DNA from: Mikania micrantha
Lineage: Eukaryota; Streptophyta; Magnoliopsida; Asterales; Asteraceae
Length of the DNA: 64,000 bases
Reading direction: 5' to 3'
Assembly: GCA_009363875.1 (NCBI GenBank)
Contig: CM018685.1
Span: 65,266,593-65,330,592 of the forward strand
How positions within the stretch are numbered: position 1 is the first letter of the stretch; each line of letters opens with the position of its first letter. Of this stretch, positions 31,601 through 44,640 are shown one piece after another. Under the pieces are notes generated by a model that was given only the letters and a program-made list of their open reading frames with translations, had not been told where the DNA came from and made no database searches. Made by a program: the position numbers and the translations under genes.

Positions 31601-34529
31601 TTGTTTACATACTTCATATGTTTTTCTTTATTGTTCATTTAAAATGACACATGTCCTGATTCTGATGTCTCTTTTTTTGTTAATCTAATGTAGTTAACCA
31701 TTTGGATTATCTTGGAGTCCAGATAGCCTGGGTCTCAGGACCATGGTTCCTTTCAATATTTATGAATATGCTTCCTTGGGAAAGTGGTTAGGCTCTTCAT
31801 TTCAATGGCTACAACTCATTTAATCATTTACATATATTATTTAATAACTAGTATAAATATATTACCTGTTCTTGAACTTCAGTTCTTCGTGTCTGGGATG
31901 TATTGTTATTTCAAGGAAATCGTGTCATGCTATTTCGAACTGCACTTGCTTTAATGGAGTTATATGGTAGTGTCTTTTCTTTCTCTGCTGACTAAAATTT
32001 TTATAAACATATAAATATACATACATACATACATATATATATATATATTTATATATTTGCAGTTTTAGAAATTGCAATGTATTTGCTTTAAAGAAATTGC
32101 AACTTAAGTTTGTTCAGTTTTGTGCAGGACCTGCATTAGTGACAACTAAAGATGCTGGAGATGCTATTACGCTGCTGCAGTCACTAGCTGGATCAACATT
32201 TGACAGTAGTCAACTTGTGTTGACTGCTTGCATGGGTTATCAAAATGTAAATGAGGAGAGATTACTAGAGTTAAGAAGCAAACATCGACCCGTTGTAAAA
32301 GCTGCTCTTGAGGAAAGATCAAAGGGGCTAAATACATGGAGAGATTCACAGGGTTTGGCTTCTAAACTCTACAGTTTCAAAGAAAATAAAGTAACAAATG
32401 GTGGATTATCACGAATGAGTTCTGAAACTTCTAGTGTGGATGAGTTATGTTTGGGTGTGTCAGGGGATACAGAGGTCAATTCTGTTCCAGATCTTCAAGA
32501 ACAGGTATTTATTAGTAGTGTTTCTATGATAAGCTGTCAATAAGATTTTTGGATTATGCTTTGAAGTTTCACTTTGAGTTTCTAATGGCTTACAATTCTA
32601 AAATTGTTGTCCATAGGTGTCAAGTTTGAAAAATGAGCTGTGCAAATTACTAGATGAGAAAAGATCTGCCATATTAAGGTCGGTATACTTAATGTACAAG
32701 CTTTTTCTGTCTTATGCTTGCATAAATTGAGCAATAAAACCTTCAAGGAGATGGTGTAGTGATAAGCACTTGAATCTCTAGCAAAAGTCTCCGGTTTGAA
32801 TTCAGCTTCTGCTTGTTTTTGCCCTTAACCTCCTTGAATGTCACCTCGCTAGCACTTGGTGTTTTCCCTGATTTCGTTGGTTAGCTGGCATTCGTGGGGT
32901 CCTATGAGTTTTCTGGTAATGGCTCTCACGGTTACCAAAAACTATTTGCTTATCATCACACTGTATTTGACCTCTATTAGGGTGCACATCAGCATATATA
33001 TATCTTGCATTTTGTTGGTTGTTTATATATTACATGTCCATCATGTTTTATTGACATCTCTAGACAAATTGTTGGTGTTATGTACTCTCCCCAACCCCGA
33101 AAATCGTACAATACTTTGTATAATGTTATGTTGTGTTGTTGGAAAAGATTTCAGTCCAATTTTTAACTTTCTGCCCATCAACAATTATTACAAGATACAT
33201 GTGAGATTCAGTAGTGGTCCCTGCAAGTTTTCCAATTATTGTATAATGTTATCTTCTATCTCCAGAGCTGAAGAGTTGGAAACTGCCTTAATGGAGATGG
33301 TCAAGCAGGACAATCGTCGGGAATTAAGTGCAAAGGTATGCCATAAGAACTTTCACAAATCCATAAACATAGTTCTTTAGTTGTTATATTATTATTATTA
33401 TTTTTTAAATTTGGTGCTCTGGTATCACATACATAATGATTTCATTAGGTTGAGCAATTAGAAAGAGATGTTGCTGAACTACAACAGGCCCTTGCTGACA
33501 AACAGGAACAAGAAAATGCCATGCTTCAGGTATTATATTTAACTCTTCATGTAAAGAACGATTACATATGATCACATACAAGTTTTCATGGTAATGACCT
33601 GGTTATTATTCTAAAGGTTTTGATACGGGTAGAGCAAGAACAAAAGGTAACAGAAGACGCTCGCAGATATGCTGAGCAAGATGCTGCAGCTCAGAGATAT
33701 GCCATTGAAATGCTTCAGGTTAGTCTTTATTTAATTGTTTATTTGTATTCTGAGTTGGGGTCTCCTTAAAAGCAGTCTATTTATTCCACTACTGATTAGC
33801 AAGATTTAACTGAGTATATTTGTTTGTTTCTTTTGCATCGACCAATAGAAAACAACTATATACTTGATTTAACTTTTTTGATTTATTTAGGAAAAATATG
33901 AAACTGCAACTGCTTCCCTTGCTGAAATGGAGAAGAGAGTGGTTATGGCAGAATCAATGTTGGAGGCAACCTTGCAATACCAGTCTGGCCAAACTAAAGC
34001 ACAGCCTTCTCCTAGGTATAACCACTGGATCGCTGTGCCAAAACGAAATGGATTGGGTCAGGCTGACCCGTAAGCACTTCACTTTCTTTTTTTCTTTTCT
34101 TGGTGGTAAAAAGATTTGTTTTATATTATTTAGATCTACAAATCAAGATTCTTCAGCAATAAGAACAAGCCAGGAACTTTCACCAGAAATACCTGCAAGA
34201 AAGATTAGTCTGTTGTCTAGACCATTTGGGCTCGGGTGGCGTGACAAGAACAAGGTCAATTCTCAATTTATCTTGACACTTGATTCTTTCTAGGTTGCAA
34301 GCCATTAACCAAGTTAGTGGTGATTTTGAATTTTTAATAACTACAGGTAGATGTGAAACTTACTAGTGAGGAACAAAGCCCAAAACCTGTGGAAAAACTT
34401 CAGGGGAAGCCAGCAATGGAGCAAACCAATATTAAGGTTACTGGTGATGAACAAAATGCGAAAGCCGCTCAGGATGACGAAAATGGTGATCAAATGGAGC
34501 ACGTGTCTTTGGCTGATGATGGTAAGTAG
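28692..34529 (+). CDS. TBC-domain Rab GTPase-activating protein
   Basis: Eighteen exons join in frame to 799 aa: 28692-28747, 29935-30004, 30091-30588, 30686-30871, 30956-31069, 31235-31293, 31382-31448, 31547-31598, 31694-31786, 31883-31966, 32128-32504, 32617-32678, 33266-33335, 33449-33529, 33617-33718, 33891-34015, 34134-34254, 34347-34529. All junctions are GT-AG. The N-terminus continues FEHKR into DAYGFAVRPQHVQRYREYA, as in plant gyp1-type proteins. The TBC domain spans about residues 199-440, starting GGVPMALRGELWQAFVG. The arginine finger (DLPRTFPGHP, Arg274) and glutamine finger (SVGYCQ, Gln308) are intact, so it should stimulate GTP hydrolysis by a Rab GTPase at endomembranes. Residues about 552-700 form a coiled coil (VEQLERDVAELQQALADKQE). 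The Rab partner is unknown. A SINE lies in intron 12. The last codons GATGATGGTAAGTAG also form a good splice donor, so a longer 3' end is possible. Confidence 0.93.
32745..32945 (+). mobile_element. SINE in Rab-GAP intron 12
   Basis: A-box-like GATGGTGTAGTGATAAGC (32751 on) and B-box-like CCGGTTTGAATTCAG are spaced as in tRNA-derived SINEs. They are followed by a SINE-style body (GTTAGCTGGCATTCGTGGGG). No target duplication was identified, so the end is approximate. Confidence 0.55.
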
Positions 34530-34804
34530 ATGAACATGATGTATTCGTAAAAGGTGAGGGAAAATGCCAGTATCTTCATGTTGGTTTAAAGAGAGAATTA
34601 TAGATTAGTGGTATTTTTTTTAATTTTCTTTGCTACAGTTTTTATAACTTTCATATAGCTCAGTATCAATTTGTTTAATTAATATTTATAAATAAAACCC
34701 TAGTTCGTTTGAAGATAAATTGTAAAAAGAAATTTGGGAATTTTCTTACAGTTTCAGGCAAATCTTATTTATTTATATATTTATTTTCAGTTTGATCTGG
34801 TAAT

Positions 34805-34990
34805 TGTTGTTGTTTGTTTGATAACCGTGGGAACCCATTTACGTGGTAAACCCGTAGGTAAATCACGGTTGCAAACAACCGGGTCGGTGGCCTGAGTAAA
34901 ATTGCCCTAATTGAGAATTGAACTTCAAATCTTTAGGTTGTCTCTCATTTACTTTAACCACTACGCCATTTCCTTCGCAAACCCTGATTG
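34805..34990 (-). mobile_element. SINE downstream of the Rab-GAP gene
   Basis: On the minus strand, AAATGGCGTAGTGGTTAAAG (A box) is followed by AGATTTGAAGTTCAATTCTC (B box), a tRNA-derived SINE head. The tail reads into a CAA-rich run (minus strand of 34805-34820). Target duplication not resolved. Confidence 0.6.
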
Positions 34991-35034
34991 TCAAGGCATG
35001 GCTAAAGCATGATTCTTGTTGCATGCTTGCATGA

Positions 35035-35230
35035 TTACGAGTAGTCTTATGGTTTAATGGTATGGAGAATAAGGGATAAGAGCTTGGACCGCTTGAGGTT
35101 TCAAGTTCTAATCTTGATTCTGAGGGGTTTTACCATAGTGTGTTTTCTTCTGGATTTGTGAGATATAGTTGGTGTATTTGATGTACGATCTCCCCTTCGA
35201 GGACGTGTCAGTCAATCGCCTGTCATCGCT
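35035..35230 (+). mobile_element. SINE
   Basis: A-box-like TATGGTTTAATGGTATGG and B-box-like TTTCAAGTTCTAATC, then a body ending GTCATCGCTAAAAAAAA. A head-to-head neighbour of the SINE at 34805. Target duplication not resolved. Confidence 0.6.
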
Positions 35231-36391
35231 AAAAAAAACATAATTGCTTGATTAGACCGTTATTTTTTCTTTGCTCATGTGAGATTCTTTACCAGAAAAC
35301 CTCACTAAGGTAGTTTACGTCAGACATGTGGCTTTAAACGGTTAAAGACTAATTAAACCGTTTTTATGCATTCTACACCTCTATCTTTCACTACATACAT
35401 ATTTTTACCCTTTTCTTCTAAATAGCAAATCGAGTGAAGCCTTCAACTTGTCACCTGGGCTCAAAATTAGCCAAATTAGTACCCCATGCATTAAAACTTG
35501 TACTGTAACCTTGCATAATCTTTGTGCCAATGCCAACGTTTCAATTATGTATCAACAGAGCCAGACTAAAAAGTTAAAAGTCTAAAAACCAATTTGCGTC
35601 TGGGAACATCACCTCATGGGCTTTGGGATGTTCACGAACCGAACCAAGCTAGCGCTAGCTCAGACTAGGCTCAGATTGTAAACCGAACCCGGATTCTTAG
35701 CTCTAACTCGGCTTGTTTTCAATTGAGCTGGCTTGGTTTGGCTCGGTTTTATACAATTAAAGTTTATGCATGAAAGTATGAAAGAACAAAATATCTCAAT
35801 TAAAAAGAGCTATAACAATTTGTTCTGCAATGTATAAATTTTATACACTACCATTAAAAAGAGCAAGAATAACAATTAAAAAAGAGCACAATCAATTAAA
35901 AGAGTAGCCATAGGAATTTCATAAAATAAATTTGATTAAACACATTATACACCACCTATATGTAAACAATATTCATACTCAAAATTATATTTATTATTTA
36001 AATTGTTTTTATAGTTTTATATCTGGGTGTATATGATATCGTACAAACAAGCCGAGCCACGATCCGAGCATACAAGCGAACGGTTACAAAAAAAGTTTTA
36101 ACCGAGCTAAGCTTTATCCGAGCTTTTTCTAACGAGCTACAAACCAAATACAGGCTACGAGTTTTTTGGGTAACGCTCCATGGGCTCAACGATGGTCTGG
36201 GAGTTTGGGAACACCGTCTTGTGGCTCATCAACGGCTCAAGGGGGGGTTCGTGTCCTGTGAGGGTTGCAAAAGAAGCCGCCCGTGAGCACCGCCTCCACC
36301 CATCGGCTTCATCCGGGGGAAAGGGGAGTTTGATGTGATTTAATACACAAACAAAGCTCTAAAAGTATAATTAATTAATTACCAACATCAT
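35231..36391. other. Intergenic, possible hAT-like MITE
   Basis: No gene. About 35625-36180 carries GAACCGAACCAAGC and GAGCCACGATCCGAGC words in opposite orientations, as in MITEs of the GAGCT type, but ends and duplications could not be set. Confidence 0.4.
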
Positions 36392-36405
36392 ATAATAAAG
36401 TGCAT

Positions 36406-36639
36406 ACCAAAAGAGGCATTGTCTTAACGATACCCCAAGATTCTTTCAAATGAGAGGTCTTGGGTTCTAATCCTTCCTGCAGCGAAAAAAGGGTCTGTGG
36501 GGTCAGGGAGTTTTTCCTATGGGGTTTCCTCCTGGGTAGTTGTGGTGGTTCATAGGAGGTCCAGGTAACTAAACCTTGGTGACATGGCCTGAAAACAGTG
36601 GGTTCACACGATTGAGACCTTCGCCGTTCAAAAAAAATA
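36406..36639 (+). mobile_element. SINE with 14-bp target duplication
   Basis: 234 bp. The B box is GGGTTCTAATCC and the 3' end GCCGTTCAAAAAAAATA. ATAATAAAGTGCAT repeats at 36392-36405 and 36640-36653. It is the same family as the copy at 58742-58975, which also is 234 bp. Confidence 0.93.
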
Positions 36640-36653
36640 ATAATAAAGTGCAT

Positions 36654-37805
36654 GTCGGTTTAATCAATATACGTTTAGTAAGGCTATAAAAAGTTGGTTA
36701 TTATGGTTACTGTTAATAACGGTGTAAATTGTTTTGAACCAAAATTGGATACTTCGATTAATATCACAAAATTTCAAGCGAAAAACGGTGGCACGTAAAC
36801 AAAGTTGTAAAGAAAAGGTAGAGAATTAAAATAATTTCTAAGCGTCGTATGAACACAATGTTGTCTCATTATCTTGTGACCAAAAAAATTATATATATAC
36901 ACTCACACACACACAGAAGATCAAATAAGAATAAAGTTTTACCTAAAAATACTATAAATCAATAATAATTTGACATAAGTTATTCAAAAAAAAAACATAA
37001 TTTAGGTATAACATCCTATTTTGTACTAAATTTTTATACTGAATTTTTGTTTTTTTAACTAAATTTTGGAGTTTTTGTACTGAAATTTTTTTTTATTGGA
37101 TTTTTATTGTATGTTTTTAAAATGTCACATGGTCAAACTATTATTGTTTCTTACTCTTCTTCTTACACTTCTTAAGATAAAAATATCTTATTATTGGATC
37201 CTTTCTTTATATATATATATATATATAAAATCACTATTTCACCCAATCCCCATAAAATATTCTCCTAAACAGGTTTTAAAGATTTTTGTTTCGTTAGTTT
37301 GGAGCACAAAAACAAATTTCTCATAATCATGATTGTCTTTTCCCAGGGCATACATGCCCTTAAATTAAGAACAGTTATTTATGCTATTCTAAACAAAACC
37401 ATTCAAGTAACCTTTGATCATTGTTGTTAACTAGAGGTGCATGTCCAATAAAGTCACACTCCATGATCAAGAAATCTCAAACAGAAACACTCTCAAAAGG
37501 CATAAAAGTAGAGGGTACATTACATTGAACAAGATAACTGCATACAGAGTTTTTTTAACAGATCAAAAAGTCACATAAAACAACCACATTAAAATCAAAT
37601 TAGAGAATTCTTTATTGGGCATAGGGTTTTTCCCATTTAGGATCAAACCAGAGACCTATAGTGTCTTTATATAACAGAAACTTACCACACGAACGAGGGG
37701 AATCTGTGATTTTTCTTCTTTCTGAAGAGTCCTTGATGAAAAATGTCCCCTTCATATCTACACAGATTGATCTTCATATACATATTTCCATAATCCAAAT
37801 AAATG
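36654..37805. other. Intergenic between convergent Rab-GAP and PRR genes
   Basis: No gene recognised. There is a short TA run at 37210-37227. The part near 37500-37805 probably includes the PRR 3' untranslated region. Confidence 0.5.
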
Positions 37806-40800
37806 TTATGAATCTGCCTCCTTCTCATTCACCCCTTGTCTAACAAACTGCCCACGAACCCGTGGTCTCTGTTCTGCCAGCTTTTTCCTGCTCTGGTATC
37901 GTACCTTCATATAGAAAAGATGTCATCTTTTTGTTATCAAAGAATTTGAAAAGGTTAAAAAATAGTCTTTTAGGCTAGCAAAGTATGGAAAATATGAGTT
38001 ACTTTTTTCTCAAAGCATCTTTCTTTCCTCTTTTGACGGAACTTCGTAAGAGCAGCTTCTCTCTGAGCCAATCTGTCTTGATCCACACCGCTCGCGCTTC
38101 CACTTCCACTTCCACTCAAATTTCCAGTTTTACCCTTCTCAGCAACTCCATTATCACCGCCTTCTGATATGACAGCATAATTGTTATTCTTTTCACCACT
38201 ACTTCCATTTTCTCCATTACTCTTGTTATTACTTCTTCCTGTTGCACTTCCATAATTAGCAGCATTTCCTTCAACCTGTGCATTCAAGCCATTAGACTCC
38301 ATATTTCTTGAAGACTCATCATACTGGTTAGTCAATTCTTGTTGCTGCTGCTGCTGCTGCGTCTTATGGACATGGTGGTGGTGATGGTGGTGGTAGTGGT
38401 GGTGGTGGTGGCGGACTTGAAATTGTGCCGCCTTGTCACCCTCACAAAGACCAATAGGAATTGCTTTGTCATCCAATGCCTTGTTGGTGCTTGAGCCCAT
38501 GTCGTTATTATGAGTGCTACTGCCATTAGAACCAGGATTTGGGGCTCCATTTGAGTTAGATTGTATGTTCATGGGTTTTGCTGCTTCTGAGCTAATAGTT
38601 GCATCTACTGGTGAACAGCTGCCTACATTTGCTGTTGGAGCTTGATTTGCATTTGATGTGGTGTTATACCTGTATGCAAGGGAAATCAGGATAAGTTGCC
38701 ATTTTTTATCCAGATGGCTGAAACTGGGTTGTGTTTTATCTCAAATTGGTCCAAATCGAAATAATGAACACAGTTTTTTTAATGCATACGGCCTCCTGCC
38801 ATGGTTTAATATAAAGACTCGGGTCTTTTTGGTTCGACAAGTGAAATGAAAAGGGAAGGGAATAGACGAGGTAATGGAAGAGAGGGATCTGGATTCTGGA
38901 ATGATCCATAGCATTCCATAATCATGTTTGGTTAACATAAGGAATGGAAAGTATCATTTAAGTATTTTGTTTCACATGTACTTTTTAATTACTTTTTCAC
39001 CATTGGGAAATGAAAAAAAAAAACAAATAAAACAAAAAACAGTTGTCTGCAATAGAAGGAACAATTTTAAACCATTTAGCTGATTTTGTGGTCTTAAAAA
39101 AAATTCACATGACAAGAAAATGATGGAATGAAAATCACAATGTTGCTAAGTTTTATATATGTAATCTTCAGTAATTACCTTTTTATTTTTCATATACAAG
39201 TAGAAAAAATACCTTGTCACTGTTTTATTTAGTTAAAATTGTAATGAGTTTCAATGTGTTTTAATACGTCATATTTGTACTAAAATCCAATAACTTATAA
39301 AAGCGTAAAATAAGATGAAATTATACACCGTCTTAATACATCATATAAAAAGAATTTTTTTAGAGCTTACTCCACGAATACATGTCAACCAAAATTGATA
39401 ATGAAATGTAATGATTCATTGCATTGCCAAGCAAATTTCATTACTTAATTCATTTGCCATTCCATTTAAGTCAAACAAACAGATCCTTAGATTATTATAT
39501 TGTTTTTATAATCATAATTTATTGTTTTTATAATCATAATTTATTAGAGACTTGCTATATTTTTACAGAACGGACAAAAGGATAAGCGCAAGTCACCCCA
39601 ACTAAAGGCATTCCAGTTTGTTTTGACGTATGCTAAAAATGAGTTATTTCAAACTGGATCCATTTTGGCCCATTACCCACCCACCCCAGGCATCTTGCCA
39701 CATACAGATTATATTATTAATGATGGATTAGCCTTTTCTAGACAAAATAAGAAAATTACCTCGAAAAGGCTGACAGATCGGAATGTTTTAAAACATATCT
39801 TTTATGAGTGCTAGTATCCGTATCCTCCAAGTCTAGTGGTCTCTTCAAACTGAGCTCAAGGGCAGGTGAGCCCTTACTATTTAGGGATTCATTTGCTTTA
39901 GCAGCCATAACATTATTGGTCGATTTGGACCTAGGTTCACCTGCTTCTTTCAAGTTTGATTCAATGTTCTTTTCTGAATTTCTAGGGACTCCTATTTCCA
40001 AATCTTTTCCTGTTGCAATTGCATCTGCAATATGTTATTAATACATTTACCCATAAACGAATAAAATTAAGACAAAATTACAAGAAACGTCCTTTATGTT
40101 CATTAAAAATTGCACATTTCATCTTTTATGTTCAAAAAGTACTATTAACATTCTTTACGTTAACATTTTATTGCAAATTATGTCATTTAAATTAACTATT
40201 GATAAATGTTTCAGTTAACTTTGTTGAAAATGACAATTCTACCAAAATTAAATCTGAAGTTTTTTTTTTATTTTTCTTTTCTTAAATCTTTTTTCATTCT
40301 TTTACATTTCTTTTCTTCTTCTTTTTTTTTATTCTTTTCATCTTTTTTTATTTGTTATTCTAAAATTAATCCATTAGTTGATCATTTATGTTTTTTTGTA
40401 AAAGTCTAATAACACAATTTTTTATTTTGTTATAATTTTTATTTTCATTTGTTATTTTGTTAGGATTCTCTGAAGCTTCATTCTTTCCTCAAGGTTTGGT
40501 TACATTCCACCGTCCCCTAACCCAACAGCTTTGCTACGAGTGAGATTCTACTTGGTATATGGTAAGTAAGTTAGTTTACTAATTTAAAGCAAATTAAATA
40601 CTTATTTTACGAGTGTAAACAAAAATTAAATCAAATCAATATAATTTAGTGGACCTTAGGGAGTAAAGGGAACCAAACATAAACTAAACTAATTCAGTAT
40701 TTATTGAACATTTAATCCAGAAAAAATCATTTAATCTAGAAACAATTAAACCTATGCAAATGTTTTGCTTATTTTTTACAGAGTTTCAAAAAAGTTAGCT

Positions 40801-43800
40801 ACTTTCATAATTTAATGTCTCTGTAATCTCAGGCGTTATTCTTTTACGTTCATAATCATCCCTATAAATATGTTTTATTTGTTTTAAATATAAAAACAAG
40901 AAAGGTAAATAACTAAACCAAACAAACAAAAAATAAAAATGTAATAAAATAGAAAATTATATTGAAAGTTATATTTTTATTAAAAAAATTGATTAACGAC
41001 TTAATTAATTTAGAATAATTTATAAAATAAACTTAACAAAAAGAAAGAAGAAAATCAATTTAAACAGAGAGAAAAAAAAGAAACAAAAGTAAAAGCATTA
41101 AAAATTAAAAGTTTCATATTTGTTCCTTTAGAGACAAGTGTAGATTTGTCATTTTCAAAAAAGTCACCAAAGTTTTTAACTGAAATTAGTATAAAGGACA
41201 TAATCTGCAAAAAAAAACTTAACATAAAGGATGAACATAAAATTTTAAATAAATGTTAAGGACATTTTCTCTAATTTTTTCTAAAAACAATCATAATGCA
41301 TTTGATTTATATAAAAATGCACCAAATGGTTACCTAATTTATCATCCTCTCCAGCATGTTCTTTTATGTTAACTTTATCTGGTCTTGCATGGATAACCTG
41401 GGCACAAGTGCTATCGGGCCCCCCCGTTACCTGGTCCCATGAATACTTTGTGTTCTCAACTTCTATCGCTCTTTTTGTCCAGGAACTCTATATAACCAAG
41501 AATAACTATATTAGTGATTTAACTTTACATTATTAATATCTGAATTTTGATATAAAAACAATGGTGTTGGATAAAACCACCAACTTTCAACATGTTAGTC
41601 CTTCAGTCCCTCAAAAGTTTTTTTTCTGCAGTGGTAATATAACCTTAACTTAATATTGGCTTGTTAAAATTATCATTTTGACCTGTTGAACAAGTTAAAC
41701 CTGTCAAAATCACATTTTCAACAAGTCCAAAAAAGGTTAAAGCGATATAACCACTGCAAAAAAATATAATGATAATACTAATAATAATAATAATTAGGGG
41801 ATCAACAGCTAACATGTTGAGAGTTGATTAGTTCTAACCCTAAAAATACTTGGTGAGTGTGAATACCTCCAAGATTTTTTGCTATCTAATAGCACATCAT
41901 TGGAAATAGCAAAATTTGAAGTTTTAATTTATTGAAGAAAAACAACACACACACAAACACCCCAACACACGCTTGCAATCACACATCCGCACATGCACAC
42001 GCCCTAACACCTCCCCACACACAGACAAAAAGGCGACCACACATACCCTCCTACCATAAGATATAAATGCTTATATTCCCCCAGCCTTCATTTCTTATTC
42101 TTTTTACATTGTTATTTTCATCTAGTTGCTAGATAATTAGATATTTACCTGAGCACCACTTCCATCATCACTTCCATCCTTAGCGTTCAGGCCTATGCTC
42201 CGGTCATCATCCTCATCACTGCCATCACTCTCATCATCAGATATTTCAATTCTTCTCATCTTTGTAGGTTTATGAGCACCAACACCACTCTCACTCTCAC
42301 TACCGCTAGACTGATAAAAAATTGAAAATTAATTAAAAAAGAGAAGGAAAAAAAACTCCGTTAGCTTCTTTAAGTATTTTGTTTGGAAACAAAAAACCAC
42401 AGAATTGTGACATTCAACTCCACCAAATTAACTCTAAACAAACCTGAAGCCAAAGCCCAAAAGCAAAATAACTAAATTAACTCACACTTTGACATTTCCT
42501 CCACACATGCTGCCAGAGGTTTTTAAGCTCATTCTTTCGAATGGGTTTGACTAAAAAGTCAACTGCACCTTTGGATAAACAGTTAAAGACTATACCCATA
42601 GAGTCATCAGATGACATCACTGCACATAAAATTTATTAGGTGTAGCAATTGAACATATAATACGCATCGGTTTAGATTTTCTATGAAAAACAAGATTGAT
42701 ACTCACTAATTACTGGAATGTTTTTACGAGGTACAAGGTTCATGATCTTGGACAACAGACCAATTCCTGATAGATATGGCATGACTACCTCGGTTAACAC
42801 TAGATCAATTTGTTTGTTGAGATCGATCAGTACTTTCCATGCTTCTAGACCATTAGCTACGGCAGTAACTGCAATAGAGTAACTCATAGTCATAGTGGTT
42901 AATATATTAAATGATAATAATATAATAAATTTCATTTGTCGGAAGATTGTCTCCATTGAATGATTCTAATTAGAGGTTGAATTATTCTGCTATATTAAGA
43001 TTAAGATGATATTACAATTGGAACCCATGCTCATGAAAATCTTCATCGCCAAAATGCAGAACCCGCTACATTAGCAAAGTTGAAACATCTTCTACACACA
43101 TTTTGTTCATTATTTATTTTTTATTCTTTTTTTACTTTTGTATTTTGTATTTTTTTGCTTTTAATTTGTGTTTTTGTAATCTGCCCATTTGGTGATTCCA
43201 TGCTAAACTATGTCTCTGTCATATTCATATTTGGTCAGTTGATTGACTTGATTCTGCCTTATATTGCTTATCATACAAGCATGTCACAACTCATGCCATT
43301 CTTAAGAAGTTAAAATATTTAAGATACTATATGAATTTCTAAGCAATGGTTTCAAGTGGTATATTCTACTTACCTTACTAGAATTAATGATATCAAATGA
43401 TAATGGTTAACAAACGCAGTGTCAAAAGAACATCATTTTCTACGTTTCTTTTTGAACAATCAGCATGTATCAGTTTGTTGCCCACTAAAAACTAAAAAGG
43501 TAAATATTCAACAATATGAGCAGAAACTAATATTTGGAATATAATAATTACAGACCTTCATAGCTGCAGTTACGTAACAGGGCACTGACAACATGACGAG
43601 TTGAGTCATCATCTTCCACAAGCAGAACTTTGAGAGACCTAAGAGGCAGAAACCTTTCCCATTGAATCACAGGCCCTTGAGGTTGCTGCTGCTGTCGTTT
43701 AACAGCACCCTGTGATTTGATCAACTCTATTCGCCTACTACCATTCACATCCTCATTAATTCTTGACTCATCTTCCTCAGACAGCATTTGACCAACAACT

Positions 43801-43904
43801 GCAGCTCCATCCCTCCCTTCCTTCAGGTCCTTCCGGTTATGGTGATTGAGCTCTACAGAACTGTAAGTTGCTGGAACACTAGTGCTCGTCCCAACGCTCC
43901 TCAT
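37806..43904 (-). CDS. PRR7: Circadian pseudo-response regulator (PRR7/PRR3 type)
   Basis: Eight coding exons join in frame to 663 aa: 43904-43556, 42868-42707, 42619-42486, 42310-42149, 41487-41334, 40024-39760, 38669-38003, 37904-37806. The start is fixed by an in-frame TGA just upstream. The pseudo-receiver domain spans about residues 88-210 (WERFLPLRSLKVLLVEDDDSTRHVV; ends KPIRKNELKNLWQHVW). The phosphate-accepting Asp is Glu143 (VLTEVVMP), as in true PRRs, while Asp98-100 and Lys195 remain. Middle motifs include SGSESESG, SSWTKRAIEVEN, DSTCAQVIH and LELSLKRP. The CCT domain (about 611-653, REAALTKFRQKRKERCFEKK then VRYQSRKKLAEQRPR) is split by the last intron. Family members are nuclear transcriptional repressors of CCA1/LHY in the clock. 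The long exon 7 carries His- and Gln-rich runs (about 496-519). PRR7 versus PRR3 cannot be settled by eye; length and middle motifs favour PRR7/PRR37. Confidence 0.92.
38338..38413 (-). repeat. Trinucleotide repeats coding poly-Gln and poly-His in the PRR protein
   Basis: A CAG/CAA run codes seven Gln (38338-38361 region). A CAC/CAT run codes His5-Tyr-His7-Val-His just before it. Such triplet runs often vary in length between alleles. Confidence 0.85.
38815..39490. mobile_element. MITE-like insertion in PRR intron 6
   Basis: The left part GGGTCTTTTTGGTTCGACAA and the right part TAAGTCAAACAAACAGATCC are weakly inverted. Inside, CATTCCATAATC / GGAATGG at the left and GCCATTCCATTTAAG at the right also pair. 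No target duplication was found. Confidence 0.4.
40070..41286. mobile_element. Long-TIR (MULE-like) element in PRR intron 5
   Basis: The left arm (40075-40250: GTCCTTTATGTTCATT, GCAAATTATGTCATTTAAA, TGTTGAAAATGACAATTCTA) reappears inverted at 41115-41285 (TAGATTTGTCATTTTCAA, TATAAAGGACATAATCTGCA, AACATAAAGGATGAACATA). The arms are about 170 bp and diverged. Nothing coding lies between. It enlarges the intron without touching splice sites. Confidence 0.65.
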
Positions 43905-43944
43905 CAACCAGATTCAAACGAAGCAATTATGAACACAGTGCAAG

Positions 43945-44640
43945 TCTGCCACAGCAAAAACAATTCTTTCTTCGAACAAAAGTGGCACATAACTTTGTAT
44001 CCAACTAATAAACTTACCCGTTACGTAATCCTATAAAAAAATTTAAAGAATCATAAAACATGATCAAACTATAGCTTTGCTAAATCCAAGTTATGATCTA
44101 TCAACAAGTATCTTCAATTTGTCTTACCCTTGTCAAATAGGTTAATTATATCATCATCCAACCTCTAAAACACACAGACTCACAATGAAAATCATAAGTT
44201 TTATACCAAACCCTAAAATTCCAAAAACCATATTAATATATCAGATTCATAAGTAATTCAATATAAAACTACACAAATCTACAAGAATACATATATTTCC
44301 TCTCAACTCTTATCTCGAGAACACCCGCATACTTTCAACAGATCACAAACGAACTAAGAGTAAACAATAAACAAAATTAACCATATCCTAATTAAATTTG
44401 ACTTAATTAGTCAGAAACACTTACATTTACGGGAATTACGGAGATATGAACAACAGGCCTTTGGCTAAAAATGAAATACGCAAAATCCGGTCAAATCATC
44501 TGCAAATCAGCAACTATAGACCCAAAATCTGAACATAATCTACAAAATTCGACAATTTAGAAGACAAATTATCTTAAATTTTGGGGAAATCGTATGAGAT
44601 GAGGCTTAAATCTAGGGTTTGAAAAACGTCGTCGGATAAT
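43945..44640 (-). promoter_or_regulatory. PRR 5' leader with intron and upstream ORF
   Basis: A leader exon (about 44640-44425) ends at the donor AAAT|GTAAGTG. The intron runs 44424 to 43946, ending GTGGCAG, and joins 41 nt of leader before the ATG. The distal leader contains a short upstream ORF (44536-44507, nine codons, MFRFWVYSC) and an ATG-ATT-TGA. These could lower translation. The transcript start is a guess from composition. Confidence 0.45.

Noticed and set aside
32856..33380. 174-aa open frame on the + strand
   Set aside because: Mostly intron 12 of the Rab-GAP gene including SINE sequence. Only the last part is the real exon 13.
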